The notes under the pieces were generated by a model. It worked only from the letters and a program-made list of their open reading frames with translations. It had not been told where the DNA came from and ran no database searches. 64,000 nucleotides of DNA from Epiperipatus broadwayi. Lineage: Eukaryota > Onychophora > Udeonychophora > Euonychophora > Peripatidae. The stretch is from contig JAQFVV010000185.1 in NCBI GenBank assembly GCA_028023455.1, positions 620,001 through 684,000 on the forward strand, read 5' to 3'. Below, piece after piece: positions 33,803-45,138 of the stretch; within the stretch, counting starts at the first letter, position 1; every line of letters starts with the position of its first letter. Position numbers and translations under genes: made by a program.

Positions 33803-33854
33803 CCACACACACACGCACGCGCGCGCGCGCACACACACACATATATATATATAT
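33803..33854. repeat. (CA)n(CG)n(CA)n(TA)n microsatellite
   Basis: A continuous ~50-base alternating purine-pyrimidine tract with a (CG)6-like centre, the only CG-rich block of its kind in the window. Such tracts adopt Z-DNA readily. Confidence 0.85.
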
Positions 33855-34106
33855 TCTGTATATAATCATGGTGATTCTGGGATATAATGGTGAATGTGCT
33901 GTTTCTTAAATGCATATTTGTATAATATTATTTAAAGTATATATATATTATAATAAAAATAATAATTTTAACGGTAACAAACTTTTATAAACAATCCTTA
34001 AATCTGCAGAAGTACTTTCGGTTAATTTCTTAAACCTGCTTCAACAGCCATATATATATATATATTTATAAAGCACATACTCATTACTTAAAGTAATATA
34101 TATTAA

Positions 34107-34494
34107 GGCTATAACCTTAAAACTATGCAACTAAAAAATGACAGTTAGGGACCTCTGCAAATCTTAACACAATATTTATTTAAAAGACAAGAGTGGCCAC
34201 TCTTACCTAGACCTACTTTTCTAAATTAGTAGGAGAATCTAAAGCATTTTGATTTGAGAGTGTAAGGATATAGAATGAGCAGACTTATAGAATGTGTGGA
34301 CTTAATTAGTGAGGTATTGAATAGCCTTACACTCTCAAATCAAAATGCTTTAGATTCTCATACTTATTTAGAAAAGTAGGTTTAGATAAGAGTGGCTGCT
34401 CGTGTCTTTTAAATAAATCTTGTGTTAAAGATTTGCAGAGGTTCCTATTGTCATTTTTTCAGGCACATAGTTTTAAGATTGTAGCCTTTATATA
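34107..34494. mobile_element. ~390-bp foldback element
   Basis: Arms of about 160 bp (34107-34270 and 34322-34494) are near-perfect inverted copies. For example GTGTAAGGATATAG / TAGCCTTACAC and TTTGATTTGAGAGTGTAAGG / CCTTACACTCTCAAATCAAA. The loop is ~50 bp. It has no coding capacity and no ribozyme core. Confidence 0.75.
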
Positions 34495-35317
34495 TATATG
34501 ATCACTAGATAGAGCTTTACCAATAGCTCATAACAAGCTTTTGTTTACACAAATGCCGAGAGAGATAGAATTCAATATCTCTTTCGTTGTCTCCAACCTT
34601 ATATATATATATGCATTCATTTGAAAGCAGACAAATATATTGTTGGTATGAAATAATGATGTTATCTGTCTTATTTTCATTTACCTGACTATTTTTAAAT
34701 TGTGGATTGTATTGTTATAATGTCACTTTTGGTAATAAATTTGCTTATTGAAATTCTCATACATAATATGACAAAATATTTTGGTCATGGATTATAAACT
34801 TTGTTTAAAACTCTCACATTCATGTTTAGATATCTGAATTAAATGATTTTATGCACACTCATTTCATGTGATAAATTAAAGTATAATAAACCATATTATA
34901 GAGCTCAAATGAGATTGAGTGATATTGATATTATAGAAATGAATTTGCATAATAATAGAGTTTATTAAAATAAAGTTATATAATTAATAATCATCAAATT
35001 TGATTTTGTAATTTTTATAATTTACTGGCAATATTTTTATTGGTTTTGGCTTTTCATTGTATGCTGAATACCTGTGAGTATTATTGCTAATATTTAAGGG
35101 GTTATTTTGACTATGGTGAACAATGTGAAAGTCAAAGTTTTTTTTATTAATTAATTTATGATTTGGATTATGTCTCATTAGTAAATATATATTATATTAT
35201 TATGTGATGGTTTTGTAATTCATTCTTAAGAAAATTATATTGGGACTGGTTTAACATTTCATCACTCACTCACATTTCTGATCATTGCAATGTGTGTGTA
35301 TATATATATAATAAATT
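34495..35317. other. unassigned AT-rich sequence
   Basis: No supportable gene is present. Confidence 0.3.
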
Positions 35318-35545
35318 AAATAAATATTCATAAAACACTACAATTCTACCCAAAATAACAAAATTTTTACTAAAATTTTTACACAATCATGGTTTCAATT
35401 ATTAACAAATAAATCTTCTCGAGTGAAATTCAACTAGTTATACATCACATACATAAAAAAAAAATAGTCTTCTTCATTCATTTCAACAAACAACTTCCTT
35501 TCACTTCAAAGGATGTCTTCAAAAGAGTGACGGCCTCAGATATAT
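35318..35545. mobile_element. foldback family F1, single-arm copy
   Basis: This matches the left arm and loop of the element at 5038-5338, including CAAATTTTTACTAAAATTTTT-like and ACACAATCA(C/T)GGTTT blocks, but lacks the second arm. It is interrupted by the (TA)n run into which ME4 inserted. Confidence 0.6.
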
Positions 35546-36062
35546 ATATATATATTGCAACGATTGTTCACCTTTCTATGAGATATAAAAGTGAATACAA
35601 ACTTGTGACCTACTTTAAATAAGATTGATGTAATAAAAAATATTGATGTGACAATATGCCTATAAAGACTTAGTGGAATGAAAGGGTCTATTAGGTAATG
35701 GACCAGATTTCTATTATGCAATTAAACAGTGTCTAGCACCAATAATTGATCTTTAATAGAACAGAACAAAATAGCTATTTGTGCTACTCATTTTATTTGT
35801 ACATATGGAATAAGTCTGAGTCCCTAAAGTTTTCTAGGTATAAATGTATCATATTTGATAATGTGCTGATTTCAATTCTAATACATATCATTACCATATG
35901 GTTGCCCTTTAGGTCCTTGACATCATGAGTTCTTCTCATATATCTGTTACTCCTCAGTATTCAAACTCCATGGTTGTATGCACAATTCTAATAAGCTAAA
36001 GTGATGATTATCATAAGTTTGATATAAACTAAAAATATTTACATTTGAGTTATGTGTGTGGT

Positions 36063-36480
36063 TATGGCATGGATAATGGAAAGTTAGATAAATTATATGG
36101 CATGGCTAATGAAAAGTTGGATAAAAAATATAACATGGTTAATGAAAAGTGGGATGAATTTTGTGGCATGGCAAATGGAAAGCTGGATAAATGATATGGC
36201 ATGGCTAATGGAAAGATAGATAAATGATATGGCATGGACAATAGAAAGTGGAATAAATTATTTGACATGGGCAATAAAAAGTTGGATAAATGATATGGCA
36301 TGGCTAATGGAAAGATAGGTAAATGATATGGCATGGGCAATGGAAAATTGAGATAAACAATATGGCATGGCTAATGGATAGGTAAATGACATGGAATGGC
36401 CAATGGAAAGTTGGATAAATGATATGGCATGGCTAATGGAAAGATAGAATATAGCATGGGAAATAAAAAGTTGAAAAAAT
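36063..36480. repeat. ~40-bp minisatellite in the ME4 3' LTR
   Basis: About eleven imperfect units of ATGGCATGGCTAATGGAAAG plus TTGGATAAATGAT. The matching place in the other LTR (46240-46316) has only two units. The 92- and 78-codon minus-strand frames here (repeating AMPYHLSNFPL) are array artefacts. Confidence 0.85.
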
Positions 36481-37274
36481 GAGGAAACATACACAAATTC
36501 TAATTAAATAAAATAAATAATTAACTTTATTCTGTTATGGGTGATTTGCAATCTTTTAGAACAAATACATTTGACATTTGGGTAGGTCAGATCATCCTTC
36601 ATTTGATTCATAAAATATTGTGATTATCTCCTAACTTTTGACCCCATGTAGAATGGTCATTTACTTATTCTCTCTAAACTTTTACTTAGTTTAACAAAAT
36701 AATTCATGATTAATTTGCTATGATCATCCATTTGTCCAATCCTTCTATTTCTTGGTTTTAATTTGTCTATCTTAATCTATGGCAATGTGACATGATTTAC
36801 TGAGTGTGATCTTTGGGTATGAAGTCCCTCTTTCATATTACTGGTATTTATGATAGCAATAGCCATTTATACAAAAGGTTAGTCAGTCATATAGAATAAC
36901 AAATAATAATAATCAAATTAATTTAACAATAACAATAAACAAAATTGTCCCGTACTAGTGTGAACATTTAATATTTTAGAGATAAAATCTCACCTCAACA
37001 TCAATCAGTCATCCAGTCTCTTAGTTGGTAAATCTAGGGATCAGCATCTATATTTTGTTAAATCCAAAAATTATAGTGATTGACCTATAGAACCTCTCCT
37101 TACATAAATGTGATTGATGACTATATAGTTGGATCATCAATGCTTTCGATAAAAAAATAACAACAGAGTTGTACAAATAATATAACTTTCTTCTTCATTT
37201 TGCTATGTATTATTTCTATTTTAACATATCATAGCACTTACAACACTCTTAAATACTTTATCAATACTATTTTG

Positions 37275-37302
37275 TATATGACTGTTCTGCAGTCATCATC
37301 AG
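37275..37302 (-). ncRNA. PLE hammerhead remnant in the inverted 5' copy
   Basis: On the minus strand, CTGATGA (37302-37296) is followed by a perfect 6-bp stem II, TGACTG-CAGAA-CAGTCA (37295-37279). The GAAA/stem III part has been deleted relative to the 3' copy at 39674-39714. It cannot cleave. Confidence 0.45.
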
Positions 37303-37559
37303 AGCTACAATATTCAAATATATAATTACATAATTAATACACTTATGCACATATTCATATACATAATTAAATATACAAAATAAAATAAAATAAAATATAC
37401 ATTTTAACCTGACCATTATAAATAATCATTTCCCATTTTATTACTTTAATCTTAAATAATTCTATCCACATTTATTTTATATTATTATATTTTATTTTTT
37501 TAAAAATTATTATTTATTATAATTTTAATTTTAAAAAAAACTTTAACATTTTATTCTAT

Positions 37560-38325
37560 TTAATTCATATTATTGTCTTTTTACTTATAATTTTAATCAA
37601 CTTCTAATCTTTTCTTATTTTTATTAAATATTTCATAATTATCAATGAAGTTTTTCCACATTACAAATTACTTTTTTACATTATAAAATTACTTACCTAT
37701 TTACAATTCTATTTTCAAAATCCAACTGATAAAATTGTTAAAATTTGTATCCTTGTTTAATACCTCCCTCTATCATCATTTTCTTCAACTTTATTCTTTT
37801 AACCTCTTTCAAATCCAAAGTATTATTAATAATAATTGGTTCTAAACCAGTTTATACATTATTAATTCAACATAAATATGATAAGAGATCACCTATTTGT
37901 TTGTATTTATTAGAAACAGGTTATAGATTTGAGAAAGATAGTATAAAAATGATTAATTGTACAAATAATAGAAGGGATAGAAAAATTAAAGAGGCATTAT
38001 TGATTAAGAATATAAAACAAAATCTTAATAGGGATTTTGGGATAGAGACAATAATTTTATAAATAATTATTATTAATAATAGTTTGAATTTAAAGAATAA
38101 TAAAAGAATGAAGTTGAAGAAAATGATGATAGAGTGAGGTGTTAAACAAGTATACAAATTTTAAAAATTTTGTCAGTTGGGCTTTTAAAAATAGGATTGT
38201 AAAGAGGCAGGTAATTTTTGTAATATAAAAAAGTAATTTGTAATATGGAAAAAGTTAATTATAAAATACTTAATAAAAATAAGAAAAGTTTAGAAGTTGA
38301 TTAAAAATATAAATAAAAGTACAAA
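37560..38325. repeat. ~240-bp inverted repeat of PLE UTR sequence
   Basis: 37560-37810 is the reverse complement of about 38085-38325 at high identity. For example GTTGAAGAAAATGATGATAG (38114) answers CTATCATCATTTTCTTCAAC (37771). Between the arms lies the C-terminal GIY-YIG fragment. Confidence 0.75.
37811..38062 (+). pseudogene. PLE C-terminal GIY-YIG endonuclease fragment
   Basis: The C-terminal residues of the open frame read CLYLLETGYRF, then RRDRKIKEALLIKN and NRDFGIETIIL-stop. This is the last third of the PLE GIY-YIG endonuclease: the 'H-x-x-x-T-GH-F' block, then 'R--KIKEAL-I', then the terminal L-RD-G. The GIY and YIG motifs and the RT are missing. It is the 3' end of an upstream partial copy, followed by the normal UTR. 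Confidence 0.7.
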
Positions 38326-38339
38326 TAGTGCATGAAAAA

Positions 38340-39470
38340 CTTTTGAGAACACTTTGCCCTACTGATAGAGTTAAATTTATTGTTGCTTTTCTTTCTTGGT
38401 TTGATTTGCACATTTTTACACTCTTTGAAAACAAGTAATATACTATGAAAGATGGATGGACAATGGGCGTACCTGTCAGTGGCATTTTATCTAATGCCTA
38501 CTTAAATAAATTTGAGAGCTCTATAATACTGAAATATTACAATTCCACTCTTGATTTTACATATATTCAATATGTAGATGATATATTTATTATTTCCTCT
38601 ATAGATAATATTTTACATATACGAGAAAAACTTAAAAGTTTATCTAATTTATCTCTTAGCATTGTATATGAAAATAACAACAAAGAAATCAAATATCTTG
38701 ACCTTTCATTATCAAGAAATATTAACAGTATAGATTACAAGATAATAATTAAGTGTTTTGAAATTAGAAGTTGTATTCATCCTAAATCTAACTCACCTGC
38801 ATCACATAAATTTGCTGGTTTAAATTCTTTTTTATTTAGAAATTTGCATCTTTGTAAATATGAAGCAGACAGAAAAGAAAATCTGAATAATTTTATTAAA
38901 GATTTAATGACAGTAGGTTTTAAATTTAAATCTATTAAAAATAATATTACTAAATTCCATAATAAAATAAATAATATTGTACCATGTATTCAACTTCCTA
39001 GAATTACTATTCCTTACATTTCCAAAATATCTAACAAACTAACTAAAGTATTATTCAATAAGTTTAAAATAAGATTTAGAACTCCTCCTAATTCTAACAG
39101 ATTGATCAACAACTCAAAAGATCATATTGATCGTTCCTTCACCCCACATGTAGTATATTCCATTTTATGTCCTCAAGAAAAATGTCTTGTTGTATATTAT
39201 GGTGAAACTAAAGCTACTATTGATACTAGGCTTGCTCAACACATATACACATACAAGAGAGCTCAGAAAAACAATAATATATCTTCTGTATTTTTGAAGC
39301 ATTCCATGAAATCTGGACACAATTTTACTCCTGCCAATCCTGTAATTATATGCACTGAATCAAATGATCATAAGAAAAAAATAAAAGAAGCATTCTATAT
39401 TAATGGAAATATTAATGCTATAAATAGAAAAGACACTTGCTTTAATATATCGATGAAATGGTCCATGTAA
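38340..39470 (+). pseudogene. PLE reverse transcriptase / GIY-YIG endonuclease, 5'-truncated
   Basis: The open part starts at 38445, but homology continues upstream in frame to ~38345 (FLSWFDLHIFTLFENK) across a TAA just before YTMKDG. RT motif B is WTMGVPVSGILSNAYL (~res 5-20) and motif C is FTYIQYVDDIFII (~res 38-50) with the catalytic YVDD; motif A and the fingers are lost. After a linker (~res 110-235) comes the GIY-YIG nuclease: VVYSILCP (~236), VVYYGETKATIDTRLAQH (~250-267, Arg and His of the active site), KSGHNF (~292) and KKKIKEAFYING (~314). PLEs are single-ORF retroelements with this fusion. 341 residues against a usual 600-800 shows truncation. The coding strand is opposite to ME4. 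Confidence 0.85.
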
Positions 39471-39673
39471 CACGTGCTAATTTAAATATCTTTGTATATA
39501 TTTTATTATGTATTTTTAAGAAAGCTATGATTATGAGGCATGGACCCTTGAAAACGTTTAGCTTATTTTTATTATATTTATTTATAACTTAAAATTTTTA
39601 ACTTCACTTTTAAGTTTTTGTGTTTATTAATAATATGTATTAAATAATAGAATAAAAAGTCAATATATTAGGT

Positions 39674-39714
39674 CTGATAATGACTGCTAGACAGTCAAAA
39701 CTGTTAGTTTTGAT
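39674..39714 (+). ncRNA. PLE hammerhead ribozyme-like motif, decayed
   Basis: CTGATAA (39674-39680; one core G lost), stem II TGACTG-CTAGA-CAGTCA (39681-39697), an AAAA in place of GAAA, and stem III AAAAC-TGTTA-GTTTT (39697-39711), then GAT. Order and spacing are those of PLE hammerheads; two core G-to-A changes make it inactive as written. Confidence 0.5.
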
Positions 39715-40902
39715 ATAAAAATAGTATTGATAAAATGTTTAAGAAAGCTGTAAATGATAAAGTGTTGTACAACAAAAAAAAATGGTTTTTGCATGATACA
39801 TACATAATTTGAATATTTGAAATAGTTAGTCCATATAGTTAGCTATTTTTCAGCATGTGGATATACATATGATAAGATATCTGGATCCTTCTAAATTAAA
39901 AAAATTTCTGGATCTTGGGAGTTGGTAATCTATTTGATGTTGACTGGTTATCCTCTTTGTAATTGGTTGATGACTTGCCAGCAGACAGATAATGATCCTT
40001 TGTTTGCTGCTGCATTCATAGTGATACTGTCTCCTTTTGGTGATGGTGAAGACATTACTGATGTCATTATCGTATAAAATTGAATTATTAATAGGAATAT
40101 GACTGGCGATCTACCAGCCACAATGTTTAATAAGGTATTTACCCCCACATCCTTCTGTATTGCTTCATATTTATTAGAATTAATATTATCAGATTTAGAT
40201 TAGAAGGTATGTGGTCTTTTTGATTTTTTCTATGAGCTAATAATTTTTTTTATGAGTCTTGTGTTGATAAGTAATTAATTTCCTTGAAATTATTAATATA
40301 ATTTCTTTCAATGGAAATATATAACTCCTTTGACTTTTATAAACTTTTTCTTTTATAATCATTTTCAACAGCTTTTGGAAATAATTTGTTCTTTTATAAC
40401 GTAATCAATTTATAAATCAAATATTAGTTCATTTTTCAGCATTACTTTAATGTGTGTTGATAGCTTTAAAAATGATTATCTCCTTTTTGTCTTTATTAAA
40501 ACAACTGTTTCTTTTCTTGCTTATCAGTCTGTGTCACAAGCATGTTATATATTGTGCACACATTCCCATTGTTTAAGAGTTATAATTTTTAGTTTTTTTA
40601 ATAATTTTTTTTTAAAAAAATAATATAATAATTTAATGTTAGATCCATTCTTTGTTGCTCTCTTTATACTAAGTTTGGAAATTTGGTCAATTGAGTATCA
40701 ATTATTTTTATTTTATAGTCAGTTGATTTAACATAACAAAATTAAAATAAAAACAAAAGATGATGTCCCAATCTACTTATAATATAGGTAGTTATAATTT
40801 GTGGTTACACAACAAAGATTGTTAATAGATTAGTTATACTTTTAATTAAGTATGTTTTATTTCAAACTCTCTTTGTTTTTTAGGTTGGGACATACTCTTA
40901 CA

Positions 40903-40916
40903 TTTCCTCTTTCCTT
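40903..40916 (-). promoter_or_regulatory. ME4 polypurine tract
   Basis: On the minus strand AAGGAAAGAGGAAA lies immediately before the TG of the 3' LTR. A 14-base uninterrupted purine run at exactly this place supports both the LTR boundary and the element's orientation. Confidence 0.8.
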
Positions 40917-41588
40917 AAAGCACTAAAATGGACTGTAATGGTTTTAATCCTCTATTAATATAAGATGATTTTATCATTTAAACCTTGCTAAGTTTTTTTT
41001 AATATTTTATCACAAAGAACTTTCTTTTATAACACTGTAATTTGAGAAAACTTGGTTTACTTCTTTTCTCATTGAATTTGCAGTTATGGAAAATTGTTTT
41101 CCACTGTATGTGATAAATTTATCAAAGTTAATTATAAATGTTTTATTCTGATGATGTCATCACATGTTCAGGTGATTAGACTCTTGGTATGATACCTTGT
41201 GTGTATATGTAAATGTAATAGAGTATAGCTTATTGGATTTAAAATAACTTCTAATTTTAAATCAGTTGTTTTTGTCTTTTGCCCTTAATATGCACATTCA
41301 TGATAAAACCATTAGTGTTGATTATTCCTGGACCATACAGTTCTTATGCAACTGCCTGGTAATGACTTTGAGGTGTTTATTTCCCCAAAGAATGTTTTAA
41401 TAAATCTTTTATGGTTTATAATTTTGGTAGTTGAATAAGTATTTATCTGAATCAAAAAAACTCTATGTGACTATTCAATGTTGCTTAACCCTTCAAACAT
41501 CTCATCTGATATGCTTGATTTGGTAATGGGTTCAATTGTGGTGTTTGTAGATATTTGCCCATTTATGTCCTCAAATTCTTTTCTTTTT

Positions 41589-42560
41589 TTATTTGAGGTT
41601 AATTTTCCAGAATATTCCCATGGTAGGGTTTAATACTATTGAATGATAGATATCTTTTATCTCATCTTTACAGTCCAACCAGTATGCATTGGGACCTGAG
41701 CATTTTACAATATTATATGGTATTTCATATGCATTGCAAAATTTAAGGAAAATGAATTCCTGCAGCTTGCTGATTGAGGTGTTTTGACAAAAACCAAGTC
41801 TCATATCTGGAATTTATTATTTGAGTTCACTTGATTTTTGTTGCAATTGCTTGCCATACATTTTATTAGATCATGAGCCTTTCTCTGATCCTCTTCAGGA
41901 TCTATTGGGGGTTTTGTTGATATGTGTTTATAGGTTTTAAATAAACTTGGGATATCTTGTTTTAAATATAACCTGATAGGTGTGAATTCTGTGAATTCAT
42001 TCACACTCCAATTAATATATTAGGTTACACACTACATATGCTTTACCCACCCCTTATGATTTGTCTCTAAATAAGTCCTAATCAAATGCCCAAGTTCCAA
42101 CATTCACATGGAACTGATTGTGGATTTCTAATGGAGGTTAGCACATAATATATTTATAGCCTTTCTACCCATTTTTTCACTTTTTAAATTGGAAAGGAGT
42201 ACCATGATCTGATAGAATCATTTCTCATTTCTCTATTTCCTTGAAGTGGATGGTACCTAATGCTTTGATTCTATATCTAGTATTAGCTTGAGTGTTTGGT
42301 AAGCTGCTATGAATTTTAAAAATAGATCATGAGTTACTCACAGATATCTTTGTTTATTAAATGGTGATAAAGATCATTAGGATCTATAATTAAGACCTCA
42401 TTTGGCTTTGCTAGTATTTTAGCTTTAATCAAACTGACATAACTTTAGTTAAGTGGCTTTGCCCTCATGAATGCTTGACATTTCTGGATTACCTTTAGGG
42501 TGTCTTTGTAGATTCGAGCTTAGCAAAACTAATTTTTAAGTTTCTATTGTTTTATGGGCT
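41589..42560 (-). pseudogene. ME4 integrase remnant
   Basis: The minus strand reads in pieces. KPNEVLIIDPNDLYHH (~42393-42346) carries the first catalytic Asp at the core strand 1 'V--IDP-gPL' block. An 'H-P' type block lies near 42240, and the frames 41801-42004 and 41589-41804 cover the C-terminal region. There, MRLGFCQN, FCNAYEIPYNIVKCSGPNAY and IYHSIVLNPTMGIFW correspond to the post-core SH3-like domain ('Y-GP-kI---l-pnaY-L' then 'v-n-s-LKPy'). Several stops make it inactive. The integrase being last in pol supports Ty3/gypsy rather than Ty1/copia order. Confidence 0.65.
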
Positions 42561-43000
42561 CCATAGTACCCATATAAATAATGCACATATTGTTTGAGTG
42601 GTTTTTTAACCTGTCAGATATCACTACCATCCACTCATCTCTCTCATTGTTGATTTTATAGAAAACTTTATTTTCTAACTAATGTAGACATTATATATGT
42701 AACCAATTGGCTGCTAGTGAAGTAGTTGTTGTTCAAAAATTCAAGGCTCCTGTGGTCTGTGATCACTATTACCACTGATACAAGCAGCATCTATCAACAT
42801 TTTTGGAAAACACACACTATTTCTAGAGCCTCTTTCTCTGGAGACTAAATTTAATTCTGGACCCTTAAGCAGGCAGCTAATAAAATAGAGGACCTCTGGT
42901 TGAACCATCCTCCTGGATTTTGGATAATGTCACTCCTAACTCATAACCACTACTATTGGTCTGTATGATGAAGGGTTTATTAAAATCAGGTCTAGAAATC
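42561..43000 (-). pseudogene. ME4 RNase H / connection remnant
   Basis: Lying between RT and integrase, the minus strand gives scattered matches to the gypsy RNase H region. INPSSYRPIVV (~42980) and SGNSDHRPQEPLIFEQQ (~42770-42720) fit the 'tDH-pL--l' block, and YIYNVYISEKIKF (~42700-42660) follows. It is heavily interrupted; the extent is approximate. Confidence 0.45.
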
Positions 43001-43099
43001 CTGTTTTAATTTTCTCAAATACCTTGTTTTAATTTTCAGTCTATTTCCATTCTTCATCTTTTCTGATGAGTTTCAACAATGGTTTTATGCTGCCAGAGT

Positions 43100-43760
43100 A
43101 TTTTTTTGTAAAAAACGATTCTAAAAATTACAAAATCCCCAAAATGGTCAGATTAGTTTTTTATTTGTAGGTTTTGGAAAGTTGTGTATGGTACTGATCT
43201 TATCAGGATGAGGCCTCATCCTACTGCAACCAATGATATGTCCTAAATTAGTGTACTTTTCTTAAAATTGACTTTGATCTCTTTATCATGGAATTTTTTA
43301 AAGAATTTCCCCAAATGTTAAAAGTGTTCTTCAACAATAGATGAGACAATTATGACATCATTTTTGTAAAATAGTGGTCATTTGCTAGATCTCAGGAGAG
43401 AGGGTTTGATCCAGGCATCTGATTAGACCAGCACCACTATTTATCAATCTGAATGGCATTCCGTTAAACTGATATGTGATGCCTTCATACTGAAAAGTAT
43501 ATTGGTCATCCTCTGCTTAGAATTCTATCTGCCAATAGCTAAAGATTAAGTCAAAAGTAGCCAAATATCACTAGCAGCTTGTGGATGGGTGGTGGTATAT
43601 TCCTGTCAGGAATGATAATGTTATTTAGTTGCCTAACATCTAGACAAAATCTCATCAATTCATCTTTCTTTCTCATTGTCACTATAGGATTGCATTATGA
43701 TGAAGATCATTTGAAAATAATCTCCCATCCTAAAATCTTCAGTAATTTGCTTGGTTATTT
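43100..43760 (-). pseudogene. ME4 reverse transcriptase remnant
   Basis: The minus strand near 43690-43570 reads PIVTMRKKDELMRFCLDVRQ followed by LNNIIIPDRNIPPPIHKLL. This is the gypsy-type 'sPivlV-KKDg--RfCvDYR-LN--t--d-yPlP-id-lL' block containing motif A. Motif B lies around 43430-43470. At 43368-43357 the catalytic box is YKND (usual YVDD/YLDD), followed by VIIVSSIVEEHF, so a catalytic Asp is lost. The thumb follows to ~43100. Several stops and frame changes confirm a pseudogene. Confidence 0.75.
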
Positions 43761-44036
43761 TTCTATGATAGGTATGGTATGGTATAGGATCCAGATTGAA
43801 ATGGCTGGTCATTGAATAATTTGATGCATAAAATCCCTCTATTACTCCTGGCCCTTTGGAAAATATTTCATTATATTTATCAAGTATGGACCTTAACTAG
43901 CACTTGATATTGCTATCGATCAAGTTGGATTTAGCAATCTTTGCTTATATGAGCACCTCAGCAATATTTGATGCTATGCAGTCAATTTTAGGTAGGTCAT
44001 ATCTTGGTAGCAGTGTCATTTCTAAGACCCCATCAC

Positions 44037-44366
44037 CTATCCTGAATACTTCATGTGTAGAATGTCTGCCCCTATTACAGATTCCTGAAGGAGGGGTGTT
44101 TTAAGATAAAGAACGCATGATAGAATATTGTTTGGCTGGATTTTACCTTTATCTCCAAATTTGCTTTTGGAACAGTTTAGCATTCCTGTGTTGGCCACAG
44201 TCACTTGGACTGACATCAATGGTAGGACTTTAGTGTTAGGATTTTTATGTGTAATTTTGTTGTAACGGTCTATTGATACAACAGATATCTGTCTTCCAGA
44301 GTCAAATAGCCCTCTGGTAAGCAAATCTTCAAATAATATTCTATCATGGGAAACATTGCAGAGCAT
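44037..44366 (-). pseudogene. ME4 retropepsin (aspartic protease)
   Basis: The 109-codon open stretch contains LTRGLFDSGRQISVVS (~res 17-32), the retropepsin active-site loop in which DSG stands for DTG, and LLQESVIGADIL (~res 92-103), matching the 'iiG-DfL' flap/C-terminal strand. The spacing (~70 residues) fits retropepsins, which cleave Gag and Pol. It lies between gag and RT in the expected order. It is open here, but neighbouring frames are broken. Confidence 0.65.
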
Positions 44367-44399
44367 AGCTAGGTGCTCTATCTTGCCATGAATATATCA

Positions 44400-45138
44400 T
44401 ACTGGTGATTTCTCTGATTAAAAGTTTTATTTTGTTTCCCTTATTTAATATGGTTGCTTAAGATGAGAAACAATCTGTCATATAATAATTTAGTTTATTA
44501 TGTTATCCTGAGATCAATAACTTTGGTATGAGACTGGGGGTCTTTAATGTATGTTTTGCACCCTGCAGTTGTTGGCCATTGTTTTTGTCATTTTTACTAT
44601 TGATAGGTTTTTTACTGTTCTTGTTCTGTTTTTGGTATTGACTGTTGTTTTTTTCTTTTGTAGTTAATGGCTTTGATGGGGATTTTTTTTTCTCTTTTCA
44701 TTAAATTTATTATTTATATTTTGGTTATTAAATCTTATGAAATCTGTTTTCATTTTATTATTCTTTTTATCCATTTTAGTTTCTAAACTGATGATCCGTT
44801 TGGTCATATCTGACTTCATGGATTCCATCCCTGATTTCAATCCAGAAAGATCTGCCATTATTTGATTCAATTTGTTGTTTTGCTTATTCAAAATTTGTTG
44901 CATCATCATCATAATCTAGAACATTGGGTTTTCATCCACACTTACTCTCTCCTCTCTTGGCTTTCCCCCTGTCATTATTAATTTTTTTAGGCTGATCCAT
45001 TTCACTTCCAATCTCTCAGGATATTTCAACATCCTGTTCCATTATATCCTCTGAAAAAGGTGTTTCTATGTTTTTACAGGGTTTGCCTATTCTTCCTTCT
45101 AACTCCTCCATGATCCCTTGATCACTTTCTGTATCCAT
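44400..45138 (-). pseudogene. ME4 Gag remnant with coiled-coil region
   Basis: From an ATG at 45138 the minus strand reads an acidic leader (MDTESDQGIMEELEGRIGKP). Then, in another frame at 44912-44664, comes a coiled coil, MMMMQQILNKQNNKLNQIMA and IISLETKMDKKNNKMK, then a basic Asn/Lys-rich tail to ~44580. No CCHC knuckle is seen. As in many invertebrate gypsy elements, the N-terminal part of Gag is a helix-rich multimerisation region. Frameshifts near 44930 and 44660 make it non-functional. Confidence 0.5.

Larger units (their letters stand above)
37177..39763 (+). mobile_element. Penelope-like element (PLE) inserted in the ME4 LTR
   Basis: Flanked by a perfect 9-bp duplication gttgtacaa (37168-37176 and 39764-39772); the uninterrupted site is seen in the other LTR near 46938. 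Parts in order: an inverted 5' piece (37177-~37810, reverse complement of UTR/terminal sequence found at ~38080-38320 and ~39675-39763); a plus-strand C-terminal GIY-YIG fragment (37811-38062); a second UTR; a truncated RT-GIY-YIG gene (38340-39470); and a 3' UTR. Partial tandem and inverted terminal copies are a known PLE habit. The RT gene is 5'-truncated and has a stop. Confidence 0.8.
35556..40902 (-). repeat. ME4 3' LTR, interrupted by a PLE
   Basis: 35556-37176 plus 39773-40902 are collinear with 45637-48090. Plus-strand ends are TGCAAC... and ...CTTACA (minus-strand TG...CA). Removing the PLE (37177-39763) and its 9-bp duplication leaves ~2.75 kb. The excess over the other LTR is largely the minisatellite at 36063-36480. 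The outer 140 bp at the low-coordinate end align only weakly. Confidence 0.7.

Noticed and set aside
36062-36494. Repetitive 92- and 78-codon proteins (AMPYHLSNFPL units)
   Set aside because: Minus-strand reading of a 40-bp minisatellite; absent from the sister LTR.
43579-43815. Plus-strand 78-codon frame as a membrane protein
   Set aside because: It is the antisense of the gypsy RT motif-A region, which has clear homology on the minus strand.
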